Below the pieces are notes generated by a model that saw only the letters and a list, made by a program, of their open reading frames with translations, had not been told where the DNA came from and ran no database searches. Shown one piece after another: positions 8,421 to 18,091 of a stretch of 64,000 nt of DNA; the stretch's first letter is position 1; each line of letters opens with the position of its first letter. The DNA lies in contig NC_008576.1 in NCBI RefSeq assembly GCF_000014865.1, forward strand, positions 3,556,001 through 3,620,000, given 5' to 3'. A program made the translations under genes and the position numbers. The DNA is from Magnetococcus marinus MC-1. Its GTDB lineage: Bacteria; Pseudomonadota; Magnetococcia; Magnetococcales; Magnetococcaceae.

Positions 8421-9548
8421 ATGATCGAACTCGCCGACGTCATTCGTCATTTCGAAGGGGATTACCGGGCTGTCCATGGCGCTACAATGCTCCCCTCACA
8501 CCACCGTACCCTCGACGATATCACCTCTTGCCGGACCGAGGCTCTTGGAGGACATCTGTTCAGCTGTGATTCTTGCGGTACAAAAATCTACGCCTATCAC
8601 TCCTGCAAGAACAGGCACTGCCCAAAGTGCCATGGCAACCAAACCCGTCAGTGGCTCGATAAGCGCCGGGCTGAAATGCTGCCCATCCCATATTTCCACA
8701 TCACGGTTACCGTACCTGAACCGCTGAGGGCTATTTTTAGGGCCAACCAGACCGACTGCTACGCCATCCTCTTGAAAGCCGCCGCCGAGGCTATCATCGA
8801 ACTGGCCAAAGATCCAAAACATGTGGGTGGTACTGTCGGAGTGCTCGCTCTTTTACACACCTGGACACAGCAACTTATCTACCATCCTCATGCCCATTGC
8901 CTGGTAACTGGTGGTGGACTCTCAGAGGACGGCGCAACTTGGTACGCCGCCAAAAATGGATTTCTGATCCCTACCAAGGCTCTGGCCCGCATGATCAGGG
9001 GTAAGGTCATGAGCACCTTCAAAATGATACGTCCGGACATAGCTTGGCCACAACAGGCGTGGCAACAGGATTGGGTCGTCCATTGTACCCCATGGGGAAC
9101 CGGTGAACAGGCTATTGTTGACTATCTCGCCCGATACGCTTTCCGCATTGCCATCAACAGGGAGCGCATCGTTGCTTTCAACGAACAGACCGTTACCATC
9201 CGCTATAAAGACCGAAAGCAGCGGCGTTGGCGATACTGCGACATCCCCGGGCAGGAATTCCTGCGTCGATTTCTGCAGCATGTACTTCCCAGAGGATTCC
9301 ATAAAATACGATACTTCGGCCTTTGGCATCCCTCTAAGCGTTCCGCCGCTAAAAGAGTTCGCCTTCTCCTTGAACTCGAACATTCTGTCCCTGTGCAAAA
9401 GGCCCAAGAGGCTGATCCTGAAATCCGTTCTGACGCAGCACCGGATCAAAAACCCAACCGGGTCCATGCCGATGCCGTTTGCCCGGCCTGTAATCAAGGG
9501 AGATTGGTTCTTCTGCAGCGCATCAATAGGCAGTCCAGATCTCCCTGA
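8421..9548 (+). CDS. IS91 family transposase (HUH, Y2 type)
   Basis: A 375-residue rolling-circle transposase. The N-terminal zinc domain (residues 37-71) has paired cysteines: CDSCG, then CKNRHCPKCH. The HUH metal site is HPHAHC at about 155-160, and the catalytic tyrosines are in YLARY (235 and 239). A further CPACNQG lies near the C-terminus. The ATG has GGAGG upstream. It sits 15 bp after the tyrosine recombinase, as in IS801/IS91-like elements. The protein looks intact. Confidence 0.93.
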   Translation: MIELADVIRHFEGDYRAVHGATMLPSHHRTLDDITSCRTEALGGHLFSCDSCGTKIYAYHSCKNRHCPKCHGNQTRQWLDKRRAEMLPIPYFHITVTVPEPLRAIFRANQTDCYAILLKAAAEAIIELAKDPKHVGGTVGVLALLHTWTQQLIYHPHAHCLVTGGGLSEDGATWYAAKNGFLIPTKALARMIRGKVMSTFKMIRPDIAWPQQAWQQDWVVHCTPWGTGEQAIVDYLARYAFRIAINRERIVAFNEQTVTIRYKDRKQRRWRYCDIPGQEFLRRFLQHVLPRGFHKIRYFGLWHPSKRSAAKRVRLLLELEHSVPVQKAQEADPEIRSDAAPDQKPNRVHADAVCPACNQGRLVLLQRINRQSRSP

Positions 9549-9977
9549 TCAGCCTTGTGGGCCAAACAGCAACTGCAGGAACTTCCCACTCTTCCCGCTG
9601 ACCGAAGAGACGGGGAATCTATGCCTGTAGCTCCACGCCCCTTGCTGCTACACGTCTTCACGTTGCCTTTTCAGGTAGAAAACAGGTCTCGTGGGCAGAT
9701 CATACAGACCGCGTGGTATTCCACCGCCACCACAATAGGCCAGCTCTGACCTCCGCTACATCTACGCTGCCGGTAAAAACTCCATAAGACCTTTTATCCC
9801 AGGACCGCGTTCAGTCCAACCAGGTTTTTGCGTCGGCTGCGCGCCGCAAAAAGCCTTAATTCGTTACATCGCATTGATATTTATGAACAAAACATCAAAT
9901 ACAGCTTCCAATTCGACCTCTAAAAGTTTGCTTTAAAGGTTCGCTCGCCCGATCAAATAAATTCACGAGCCCTGACC

Positions 9978-10946
9978 CTACTTGAATACGGCTTCCAGCG
10001 TCTCCGCATCAAAAATTTGCTCACCCCAGGTCTCCAGTTCATCAATTGTAGCATTCGCTACTTTTAACTCCGCCCAAGAAGGCACGTCTCCAAAACGGCG
10101 ATGAAGCAGGCGAAGAAGAAGTGAAGATTCACCCTCTTGACGACCCTCTTGACGACCCTCTCGACGGCCCTCTTGACGGCCCTCTTGACGGCCCTTAGAC
10201 ATCATCTCACGCGCAAACTGCGATGCATAGTGCTCCGCTTCTCCAGGAAAAGCCTCTTCCGCATATGCCTGTACATCTGCCATTGTCATTCCCCTGTACG
10301 TCTGAATCAGATATCTCAACACCAACTTGGCAAACTCAGGATCCCCTTGGGCACCCTTCCCTATCTGTGGAATCACAACCACACCTTCGGCACCCTGAAA
10401 CGCATACTTCATCGCCATCAGAGCAGCTCGCAAATGAGTATCCTGAGACAGGTCATCATCCGCGATGCGCCCTAAATCCGTCACCGCAAAGCTGAAATCA
10501 AGCAGATGGTGTAACAAACCCTTATCTGCTTCAAGCAATGCTGAAAACTGGTTTGGGACCGTCCACTCACGAGCCCCATGATAAACCACCAGAGGCACAA
10601 TCGGAGGTAGCTTCTGCTGCCCTTCTTTCAGAAACCGCTCCCAGATCCTGACCATATAGCGCAAAAGTTGGAAGGCAACCCATTCGTCTGCATAGCTCTT
10701 GTGCTCAATCAGCGCGTAAATGTATGCCGCCTTCCCCTCTTGAGTCTTAACCTTGAAAAGCCGGTCCGTTAAATGCTCCCGAAACTCACCATCGATGAAG
10801 GTCCCATCCACCAAGACAGGCGGCTCTGATGACAGTAACTCTGCTACTTCCTTTGGCAGACGCTCCCGAAGCAAAGTTCCAGTCTTATCTGGATCACTCA
10901 ACAATGCCTTCAGAAACCGATCGTGCGGCTGAGTTATCTTCGTCAT
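9978..10946 (-). CDS. Rpn family recombination-promoting nuclease (YhgA-like)
   Basis: A 322-residue PD-(D/E)XK nuclease-like protein of the Rpn/YhgA family. It begins HDRFLKALLSDP, has the EHLTDRLFKVK and IYALIEHKSYADEWVAFQLLRYM catalytic segments (E and K in the active site) and PLVVYHG. Near the C-terminus a GRQEG repeat tract precedes an LLLRLLHRRFG segment (DUF4351-like). Rpn proteins cut DNA and promote RecA-independent recombination. The repeat tract is encoded by a 12-bp tandem repeat, typical for this family and able to change length. Confidence 0.9.
   Translation of the reverse strand: MTKITQPHDRFLKALLSDPDKTGTLLRERLPKEVAELLSSEPPVLVDGTFIDGEFREHLTDRLFKVKTQEGKAAYIYALIEHKSYADEWVAFQLLRYMVRIWERFLKEGQQKLPPIVPLVVYHGAREWTVPNQFSALLEADKGLLHHLLDFSFAVTDLGRIADDDLSQDTHLRAALMAMKYAFQGAEGVVVIPQIGKGAQGDPEFAKLVLRYLIQTYRGMTMADVQAYAEEAFPGEAEHYASQFAREMMSKGRQEGRQEGRREGRQEGRQEGESSLLLRLLHRRFGDVPSWAELKVANATIDELETWGEQIFDAETLEAVFK
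10132..10191. repeat. Five 12-bp tandem repeats inside the Rpn gene
   Basis: Five in-frame units close to CCCTCTTGACGA/G run head to tail and encode the GRQE(G) repeat. Because the unit is a multiple of three, slippage changes repeat number without shifting frame. Confidence 0.9.
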
Positions 10947-10989
10947 GCGGGAAGTGTTCCATTCAGGGCATTATATCAAGGAGCTACAT

Positions 10990-12015
10990 ATGCTCAGCAC
11001 ATTAACAGAACTCATCCACATCATCACGGGATTGTTCAGGTCTAGTGCAGCCCTACAACTGGAGATTCTGGCTCTTCGCCACCAAATCAATATTCTTCAA
11101 CGACAAAAACCAAAGCGGCCAACGTTTTCACGTCGGGATAAGTTGTTCTGGGTCTGGCTTTCTCGGCGGTGGTCGGGTTGGAAGAGTGCCCTCGTGATCA
11201 TTAAGCCAGCAACCGTGGTCAAGTGGCACAAACAGGGCTTTAAGCTCTACTGGAAATGGAAATCGCAACCTAAACGCCCTGGTCGTCCTCGTATTCCGAA
11301 GGAGGTGCGTGATCTGATCCGTAAGATGAGTCGGGAGAATCCACTTTGGGGTGCACCACGCATACATGGTGAGTTACTGAAATTGGGCTACGATATAGGA
11401 GAGACATCAGTCTCAAAGTACATGCTCAAACCTGACAAGCCCCCTTCACAGACCTGGAGGACCTTCCTTGATAACCACGTAAATCAGATCGTGGCCATGG
11501 ACTTCTTCACCATACCGACAATCTTTTTCAAGGTGCTGCACGTCCTCATTCTGATCGACCACGATCGCCGCCGGATTATCCATTTCAATGTTACAACCAA
11601 TCCAACGTCAGCTTGGGTGGTTCAACAAATCTGCGAAGCGTTTCCCTGGGATTCAGCCCCGCGTTTCCTGCTGCATGATCGCGATCCACTCTTCATGGCC
11701 AGTCAGCACTCACTCAAAGCCATGGGGATCGAAACGCTGATCACAGCCCCAGGATCGCCTTGGCAAAATGCCATCGCAGAACGGATGATCGGTAGTTGTC
11801 GTAGAGAGTGCTTTGACCACATCATCGTGCTCAACGAAGAACACCTGCGACAGCGGCTTGGGGAGTATGTGGATTATTACCACCAGCGGACCCATTTGGG
11901 TTTGGCCAAAGATTCCCCGGTTCACCGTCCGATTCAGCACAAAGAGTCAGGCGACGTTATCGTATTCCCTGTTCTCGGCGGTCTGCACCACCGATACGAA
12001 CGCATCGCTGCCTGA
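10990..12015 (+). CDS. Integrase-core (rve) transposase, IS3-like
   Basis: A 341-residue transposase with a DDE core. The first Asp is in VAMDFFTIP, the second in LLHDRDPLF, and the Glu in NAIAERMIGSCRRECFDHI. The N-terminal third is helical and basic (LRHQINILQRQKPKRP). ATG 10990 has AAGGAG seven bases upstream; a longer frame from 10945 lacks one. It starts 44 bp from the divergent Rpn gene. No inverted repeats were found, so it may be a stranded single gene. Confidence 0.85.
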   Translation: MLSTLTELIHIITGLFRSSAALQLEILALRHQINILQRQKPKRPTFSRRDKLFWVWLSRRWSGWKSALVIIKPATVVKWHKQGFKLYWKWKSQPKRPGRPRIPKEVRDLIRKMSRENPLWGAPRIHGELLKLGYDIGETSVSKYMLKPDKPPSQTWRTFLDNHVNQIVAMDFFTIPTIFFKVLHVLILIDHDRRRIIHFNVTTNPTSAWVVQQICEAFPWDSAPRFLLHDRDPLFMASQHSLKAMGIETLITAPGSPWQNAIAERMIGSCRRECFDHIIVLNEEHLRQRLGEYVDYYHQRTHLGLAKDSPVHRPIQHKESGDVIVFPVLGGLHHRYERIAA

Positions 12016-12188
12016 CATCTGCCAGCTATCGGTTCCTGATTTTCAAAGAGCGCATTGACCTGGCGTTCCAATGTCCTATGCCTGAGATCCAAAATTCAGC
12101 AGAATCCAGGCACTTTCAAGCACCTTATACCCCGTCGATTCTCCCAGGTTTTGTTCCACCAGACCAGAAAAATCGCTCCATCGATGCA

Positions 12189-13643
12189 TCAGCCAAGGCC
12201 AATTTGGGTGCAGATAACATTTACGCGAGGGACAGGGAACTCTCCTGCCAAAATAGATGAATCTTGGTGAAAATCGACTATGAGTTCATCAGATATCCAA
12301 GCGACAAAAATAATCCCTTTACGTTCAGAGTAGTAGGGAATTGCAGAAGTCCAAGCTGTACCGTGGATCACGATAACTGAGTCCTTAGGGGTATGATCTT
12401 TTAGATAGTCACCGATCTCCTTCTCATAGTAGTGACTTTCTTCCACATTCATCGCTCGGTAGAATTGGCTTGAATAAAAACTATGAATCTGAGATCCAAC
12501 CACAACCACTAAAGCAGCCAGAAATAAACGTTGATGTTTTGGATCGGTTGAAAGATAGGCTATCAACACAGCGAGAGTTGCGACGAGAAAAAGAGCATTG
12601 GCCACCTGATAGTAGGTATGCTCAATATGGAGATTGGTAAAAATTAAAAACGGAGTGATATAGAGAAGCAGAGTAACAGCAACTCCCATAATCACTCGAC
12701 GTTGGAAAACAATTGGAAGAACAAGCAGGGGAACCAATAAAACACCCCACCCAATCGTTGAACGAACTGTTCTTCGGATCAACACCTCATACCAATTTTG
12801 CAACTCTGTACGCTGTTCCCAACTGCCAAAATTCCATGCCGTCAGCAGGTCACTGGTTAAGGCTTTGGTGATTTCCCCTTGAACCTTGATCGAATCAGAC
12901 CAAGATACCCAAACAAGAATCGCAACCAGTTGCGATGCAAAAATCACAATAAGCGGCCAGTGTGAAATGAGCGTTTGAATAGGTTTTTTCAGAAAACTTT
13001 TTTTGATGAGATAATGCAAGCACAGAGCCGCTCCAAATAAAGCAAATGCGGCAAAGGTCGTCACCTTGACCAAGCCACCCAAGATACCAACAACGATCAC
13101 AATCAGCAAACGAAACAGCGTTCTTTGATCAAGATATCTCGTCAGAGCCGCCAACCATAACACTGCTAGAAAAACGGCATGAACTTCGATCAAAAATGTC
13201 CGCCCCCAAAAGAGATAAAGGGGGGTGAAATAGAAAAATATGGCAAACAAAAGCGGAAATTGTTTGGGAAAGTTCAAATAGCGAGAGATCGTAATGACGG
13301 GGAGAGGAATAAGAAGGAAAAAGAAAAAGCTGACAAGTCGACCTGCTTGATCCATTTCAATGCCGCTAACGATGTGCAAAACAGCAACGATCCATTGATA
13401 AAGAGGAAACTCTAACGGAATCATCCAAGGCGTTCCGAGTATAGGGGTCATGTAGGGCAGCCAGGCCCCTTCATGAACCATATAGTATGCAGAAATAGCT
13501 GTTTGAGTCTGACGAAAGCCGTGCAACCCTAAGATGGGAAGTTCAAATCCTAAATAAAGAACATAAAAAGCATGTAATAACGAAGCGGCTAACAGAGCCC
13601 ATAAGACCTTTTCCTGTAAAGAATTCTTCTGAGTGATTCCCAT
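12189..13643 (-). CDS. GT39-like polyprenol-phosphate sugar transferase, multi-pass membrane protein
   Basis: A 484-residue integral membrane protein with about ten hydrophobic segments. The first periplasmic loop has GFRQTQTA, typical of GT39/ArnT-like transferases, where a catalytic acidic residue is usual in an LDExxY motif; that exact motif is not seen here. It probably transfers a lipid-linked sugar to a surface molecule. It ends close to IS debris, and family members are often longer, so C-terminal truncation is possible. Its A+T content is higher than that of the epimerase genes nearby. Confidence 0.72.
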   Translation of the reverse strand: MGITQKNSLQEKVLWALLAASLLHAFYVLYLGFELPILGLHGFRQTQTAISAYYMVHEGAWLPYMTPILGTPWMIPLEFPLYQWIVAVLHIVSGIEMDQAGRLVSFFFFLLIPLPVITISRYLNFPKQFPLLFAIFFYFTPLYLFWGRTFLIEVHAVFLAVLWLAALTRYLDQRTLFRLLIVIVVGILGGLVKVTTFAAFALFGAALCLHYLIKKSFLKKPIQTLISHWPLIVIFASQLVAILVWVSWSDSIKVQGEITKALTSDLLTAWNFGSWEQRTELQNWYEVLIRRTVRSTIGWGVLLVPLLVLPIVFQRRVIMGVAVTLLLYITPFLIFTNLHIEHTYYQVANALFLVATLAVLIAYLSTDPKHQRLFLAALVVVVGSQIHSFYSSQFYRAMNVEESHYYEKEIGDYLKDHTPKDSVIVIHGTAWTSAIPYYSERKGIIFVAWISDELIVDFHQDSSILAGEFPVPRVNVICTQIGLG

Positions 13644-13708
13644 CGAGATTTATCCTCATCTGATAAGTGGGGATGTCCCAAGCTCTGTTGAAATTCTGGT
13701 GGACGTCT

Positions 13709-13716
13709 GATTCATC
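13709..13716. repeat. IS66 target site duplication, left copy
   Basis: GATTCATC directly next to the element end; the matching copy is at 15683-15690. Confidence 0.95.
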
Positions 13717-15682
13717 GTAACCGTTCAGAGACCCCGATATCAAGCGGCTACTGGAGCCGGTAACGGTGGTACGGGGTTTCCCTTTCTCCGTTCAGCAATC
13801 ACCTTAGCAAGATAGTCCCAGGGGGACACGTTCCGCAATCGACAAGTTTCGATGACGCTAGCCAGCACACCCAATACTTGGCTCCCTTCTGCCGTACGAG
13901 TTCCGTGGCTGATCAAACGCGCGATGACCCAGTGGCGCAGCGCACGTTCAGCATCATTGTTTGTCAGTGGCAACCCCGGAGATCTCTAGGGTAGCCAGAT
14001 GACATCCCAGTCATTGAGAAGCTCAACGGAAAGACTGCGAACCTTTTCGGACGGGGGATAATCTCTGTACATTTCGCAGTATCCCTGGAAATCTTCCAAA
14101 ATCGACGCGGCAGCAGGCGGATCCGATCCGTCTTTGACCTCTTCGACCATGTATTCCAGGACTTCCAATACCCTGGAGCCGAATCGCTTGGTCTCTTTAT
14201 CCAGGCTTACCGACAACCCTTTGGCCTTCCGGATCAGATGTGCCCAGCAACGCAGCCGCTTTGAAAAAGTCCGGTAGTTCATGAGTCCGTCGCTCATCAG
14301 CCAGCCCGCGAATTCCTCGGTCAGGATATCCATGACCATTTGCCGTGTCCGAGGTCCCACACAAAACAAGACTGTATTGGCCGTCGCGAAAACCCAAAGC
14401 CACAAAGCTTGACCTTTTTGCTTCCAAGGCGTTTCGTCTACATGAGCCAGAGCAGATGCACGAAGTTCAGCAATCAGTTCATCCTGAACAGGGTTGGCAG
14501 CCAGCCCGACTTCACGTATGCAATTGTCGATGGTCCCGACACTCAACTCCAGGCCGAACCAATCGATTAAAAACTCCTGGACCTTGGAGCGAGACAACCG
14601 CATCCGTTTTGCGAGCGCAACAATGAAAGCTGCCAACATGGGGCCGACAATACGCCATTCACTCAAACTGGTGGCAGTTTTGCGTCCTGCAATCTCAAGT
14701 CGATCCCCTGTGCCGGGCCCGGTACATGAAATATGGCCGCATCTACAGGCAATTTCCCCAAAAAGGTGCTTGGTTCCCTCCAGCCTCAATCCAGGCTGAT
14801 CCGGGCCACCCCTTATCAGATCGATGGTCACATAGCCGATTCGAGCTATAAATCGAGCATCCAAGGGAAGAGCGGCATCGCAGGCAGCACACGTTTCCGC
14901 TCGATGAACCACGGTACTCCGAATCGGAATTGTTTGGGTACGGCCGAAGCCTTTGGCGCCGATCGGCTTCCCAGCCCTACCTTTCGGCTTCTCGCTTGAA
15001 GAATCCGGCTTGCCCTTTCCTGGAGCAGGGGGAGTAGAATTACCGGAAGGCCCTGGTGAATCATCTCCACCCTCATCATCGGCCCCCTTCTTTTTATCCG
15101 GCGAAGCGTCTTCCTTATCCTCATCCAGATGCGCTTCATCCTCCTCAACTGGAATTCCAAGGTACGCCGGACGACTGCTGGGCGGCTGGGAGCTGTTATC
15201 AGGTGTCCGGTTCAAACGCTCACGAGATTCCTTAAGATCCTCCAACATTTTCCGGCTGACGGCCAGCAATTCTGCAGACGATAGCGAGGAGAGATATTCC
15301 TCATCAATCTGGAGCAGGTCGTGATCCGAAAGCTTCATAGTTCGTGCGCCATATCATCGCCGGTGAATGAATCAACATGAACATGATAACACGAGTTTCC
15401 AGGAAGAGATTTTTGAGCTTCTGCGCCCCATTGGAGCCAGTGTAAAAATACGCTCGTCTCCGGGGTTGGCCTACAGCTGAAACCCGCCACAATTCCCCCT
15501 CAAGGCTTTGATGGGCAAAACAGATCGGATCGCACTCTCCTTTTGAAATTTCACGTTTTCGACGAAAATCGTGTCAAGGATATTCTTTGCCAAGATCAAA
15601 CAAAATTGGTGCCAGCCCCAGCAGTTAATTCCTTCTCAGACGGTGAACATCCTCACTGAACGAGGGGTCTCTGAACGGTTAC
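13717..15682 (-). mobile_element. IS66 family element with 8-bp target duplication
   Basis: Inverted ends GTAACCGTTCAGAGACCCC (13717 on) and the reverse complement ending at 15682 enclose a 1966-bp element. Both sides are flanked by GATTCATC (13709-13716 and 15683-15690), the 8-bp duplication expected for IS66. Only the tnpC-type transposase is present, with no tnpA or tnpB, as in the ISBst12 subgroup. Confidence 0.95.
13740..15338 (-). pseudogene. IS66 transposase (TnpC) with in-frame amber stop
   Basis: The frame 15338-13986 encodes the leucine-rich N-terminus, an acidic/proline-rich linker, a zinc-finger region with CAACD and CRCGH, and the transposase core (HVDETPWKQKG, SDGLMNYRTF, RCWAHLIRKAKG). 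A TAG at 13986-13988 follows WLP. Reading through in the same frame gives RSPGLPLTNNDAERALRHW, which holds the last catalytic acidic residue, and then the C-terminus to 13740. The full length would be 532 residues. The stop should inactivate the protein unless it is suppressed. Confidence 0.9.
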
Positions 15683-15690
15683 GATTCATC
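15683..15690. repeat. IS66 target site duplication, right copy
   Basis: GATTCATC directly next to the element end at 15682; it matches 13709-13716 exactly. Confidence 0.95.
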
Positions 15691-15859
15691 TTACGCGGCC
15701 TCAGATTGTTTTTAGAAGTGATATTTTGGCCAAGGTTGTAGCGCCCATAAACTCTTGAAGCTCCCATAAACAAAGCCCGGACAGGGGGCCAAACGTGTTG
15801 CTACCGCTTTACTCAGAGCCTTGGGGCTACCCAGAAGTGATGGGGCAACATTCATGGCG

Positions 15860-16678
15860 TCACTTAGTCCAATTTTGGCACTGTTCGGATTCAGTCGGCA
15901 GATTGGAGAACTCTCCCTGCATGAAAATCTTTTCAATCAGGCAGTAAAACACGATGAACAGGTAGCGGGATCCCATCTCCTTGATTTTAAATTTGGAGAT
16001 GCCATGGCTGCGGTTCTCCCAGGAGTTGGGAACAACCGCAAAGCTGTAGCCCCGGATGATCGCTTTAAGGGGCAGTTCAATGGTGATGTTGAACTGATAG
16101 GAGAGCAGCGGATGCAGCCCGGCAATCACATGGCGGCGATAAAGCTTAAAGGCGTTGCTGGTATCGTTGTAGCCGGTGCGCAGCAACAGGCGAATAAACA
16201 GGTTGCCCAGCCGGTTTAATACCAGCTTTGGCCAGGGGTAGTTGTAGACCCGGCCACCTTTGGTGAAGCGGTTGCCAAACACGCAGTCGTAACCCTCTTG
16301 CAGCTTGCGGTAAAAGCGCACCAGATCCTCCGGGGCGTCAGAGGCATCTGCCATGTAGAGGGCCACCGCTTCGCCATTGAAGGCCAACAAGCCCTGACGA
16401 ATGGCAAAACCGAAACCATTGGGTGGGGTGTTGTTGATGACCCGCATGGTGGGGCAGTAGGGGGTCATGGCCACAAGAATCTCCCCGGTGCGGTCGCTGC
16501 TATTATCGTTGATCACCAGAATTTCATGGGCAATGGATTCAGCCTGCAGAACGGCAATCAGCTTTTCCACCGTGGATTGAATGCACCCTTCCTCATTATG
16601 GGTGGGAATGATCACAGAGAGCATGTCCGTAATCCCTGCTTCCTCCCACTCCTTACGGTATTGCACCTGAACAGGCAT
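15860..16678 (-). CDS. GT2 family glycosyltransferase (dolichol-phosphate mannosyltransferase-like)
   Basis: A 272-residue GT-A fold transferase. The nucleotide-sugar region reads LSVIIPTHNEEGCI, then ILVINDNSSDRTGE. The DxD-type metal motif is in YMADASDAPED, and GNRFTKGGRV and SNAFKLYRR are typical of DPM1-like GT2 enzymes. A basic and hydrophobic C-terminus (MGSRYLFIVFYCLIEKIF) suggests membrane contact. The ATG at 16678 has AGGAG upstream. It likely charges a polyprenyl phosphate with a sugar, which would suit the GT39-like neighbour; that pairing is inferred. Confidence 0.9.
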   Translation of the reverse strand: MPVQVQYRKEWEEAGITDMLSVIIPTHNEEGCIQSTVEKLIAVLQAESIAHEILVINDNSSDRTGEILVAMTPYCPTMRVINNTPPNGFGFAIRQGLLAFNGEAVALYMADASDAPEDLVRFYRKLQEGYDCVFGNRFTKGGRVYNYPWPKLVLNRLGNLFIRLLLRTGYNDTSNAFKLYRRHVIAGLHPLLSYQFNITIELPLKAIIRGYSFAVVPNSWENRSHGISKFKIKEMGSRYLFIVFYCLIEKIFMQGEFSNLPTESEQCQNWTK

Positions 16679-17006
16679 TACACTTCTCCTAAAGCATGGT
16701 TTTCATAGTGTTTTTCTGCTTACCAAACAGCCAAGGCGCACGCCACAGGGGGCGCAGAGCAGGTGGCAGCAACCATGGCCCAGGATGTGGCGTCACCCTT
16801 GATGGCACGAATCCAACACTGGGCATCCTGGCGGGGGGGCTCTGGCCCAGATCCAGGGGAGGACCGCCCGCTTTGGCCTTTTGCAGCCATTTGCCCTTGA
16901 CCAAGCAGGCCGCTGCATGTTCTCGGTCATGGGCCATCGCAACCCGGCATGCGGCAGGCGTTTGTCTCGGGTTAAGGTTGGGCATGAGGGTGGCGGGCCA
17001 CTCTCC
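16679..17006. other. GC-rich spacer without a convincing gene
   Basis: A 328-bp stretch between the GT2 gene and the epimerase. A minus-strand frame (16689-16985) is open but proline/arginine-rich, with no ribosome site or recognisable motif, so I do not call it a gene. Confidence 0.5.
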
Positions 17007-18065
17007 TCAGCGTGTTTTCAAGCCCCCTTCAATCTCGCGAAGAATGTGCTCTACGTTGAATTCAAGTTGCCACTGGGGATAGTGATCCTTGAACTTTTTC
17101 AGGTCAGAAATCCACCAGATATGGTCACCGGTTCGATTGGTTTCGCTGTATCTGAAATCCAGGATATTGCCGGTAATCTGTTGGCATAACTCAATGGCTT
17201 CTAGCATGGAGCAGTTGGAATCCATCCCGCCCCCCATGTTGTAAACCTCGCCGGGGCGTGGGTTTTGAAAAAAGTGCCAAAAGCCGTGAATCAGGTCGCT
17301 AGAGTGAATGTTGTCGCGCACCTGTTTGCCCTTGTAACCAAAGATGGTATAGGGGCGCTTTTCCATGGCGCACTTCATCAAATAGGCCAAAAAGCCATGC
17401 AACTCTGCCCCCGAGTGCCCCGAGCCTGTTAAACAGCCGCCCCGGAAGGAGCCAGTAGCGAGGCCAAAATTGCGGCCATACTCCTGCACCATCACATCCG
17501 CCGCCACTTTGGAGGCCCCGAAAACGCTGTGGGTGCTCTGGTCGATGCTCATCAGTTCATCAATGCCATCTTTTGCGTAGGGGTGGGTGTCGCGGATGGT
17601 CCAGCGGGTCTCTTCCTCCACCAGAGGCAGGCGGTTGGGGGTGTCGCCATAGACCTTGTTGGTGCTGGTAAAAATAAACACAGCTTTGGGACAGTGCAGA
17701 CGGGTTAACTCCAACAGATTCAGGGTACCCACGGCATTGACGGAAAAATCGGTCAAAGGCTCCCTTGCGGCCCAGTCGTGGGATGGTTGCGCCGCGGTGT
17801 GGATGATGCCGGAAATATTATCTCCGTAGCGGGCAAACAGCTGTTCCAGGGCCTCATAGTTGCGGATATCCAGCGACTCATGTTGATAACGGGGTACGCT
17901 GGCCTGAAGTTTTTCCTGGGACCAGCGTGTACTGGCTTCGGAACCGAAGAAGTATTGACGCATATCATTGTCGATACCCACCACTTCAAAGCCTTGGCTA
18001 GAAAAAAAGCGCACGGCCTCAGAGCCGATCAGGCCAGCGGATCCGGTAATCAAGATAACTGACAT
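17007..18065 (-). CDS. NAD-dependent sugar epimerase, CDP-paratose 2-epimerase-like
   Basis: A 352-residue short-chain dehydrogenase. The NAD site is [12 protein letters not shown] at the N-terminus; [12 protein letters not shown] and the catalytic Tyr/Lys region follow. [20 protein letters not shown] and [18 protein letters not shown] are hallmark segments of CDP-paratose/tyvelose 2-epimerases. The ATG has AAGGGAG upstream. It acts on a nucleotide sugar in the cytoplasm for surface polysaccharide. The substrate is not proven. Confidence 0.88.
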   Translation of the reverse strand: MSVILITGSAGLIGSEAVRFFSSQGFEVVGIDNDMRQYFFGSEASTRWSQEKLQASVPRYQHESLDIRNYEALEQLFARYGDNISGIIHTAAQPSHDWAAREPLTDFSVNAVGTLNLLELTRLHCPKAVFIFTSTNKVYGDTPNRLPLVEEETRWTIRDTHPYAKDGIDELMSIDQSTHSVFGASKVAADVMVQEYGRNFGLATGSFRGGCLTGSGHSGAELHGFLAYLMKCAMEKRPYTIFGYKGKQVRDNIHSSDLIHGFWHFFQNPRPGEVYNMGGGMDSNCSMLEAIELCQQITGNILDFRYSETNRTGDHIWWISDLKKFKDHYPQWQLEFNVEHILREIEGGLKTR

Positions 18066-18091
18066 GGAACTCCCTTTATTTACTGTTTTTT

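Larger units (their letters stand above)
7400..9960 (+). mobile_element. IS91-type insertion sequence (boundaries approximate)
   Basis: Defined by the recombinase and transposase pair. IS91 elements lack terminal inverted repeats and target duplications, so the ends cannot be read off directly; the coordinates are only a bracket. DNA at 9549-9977 holds no convincing gene and probably contains the 3' terminus. Confidence 0.6.

Noticed and set aside
10137..10475. Plus-strand frame rich in Leu/Thr repeats over the Rpn tandem repeat
   Set aside because: It is the antisense reading of the 12-bp repeat tract.
14953..15324. Plus-strand frame opposite the IS66 transposase N-terminus
   Set aside because: Low-complexity antisense of the acidic linker.
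16689..16985. 98-codon minus frame between the GT2 and epimerase genes
   Set aside because: No ribosome site, odd composition; treated as spacer.
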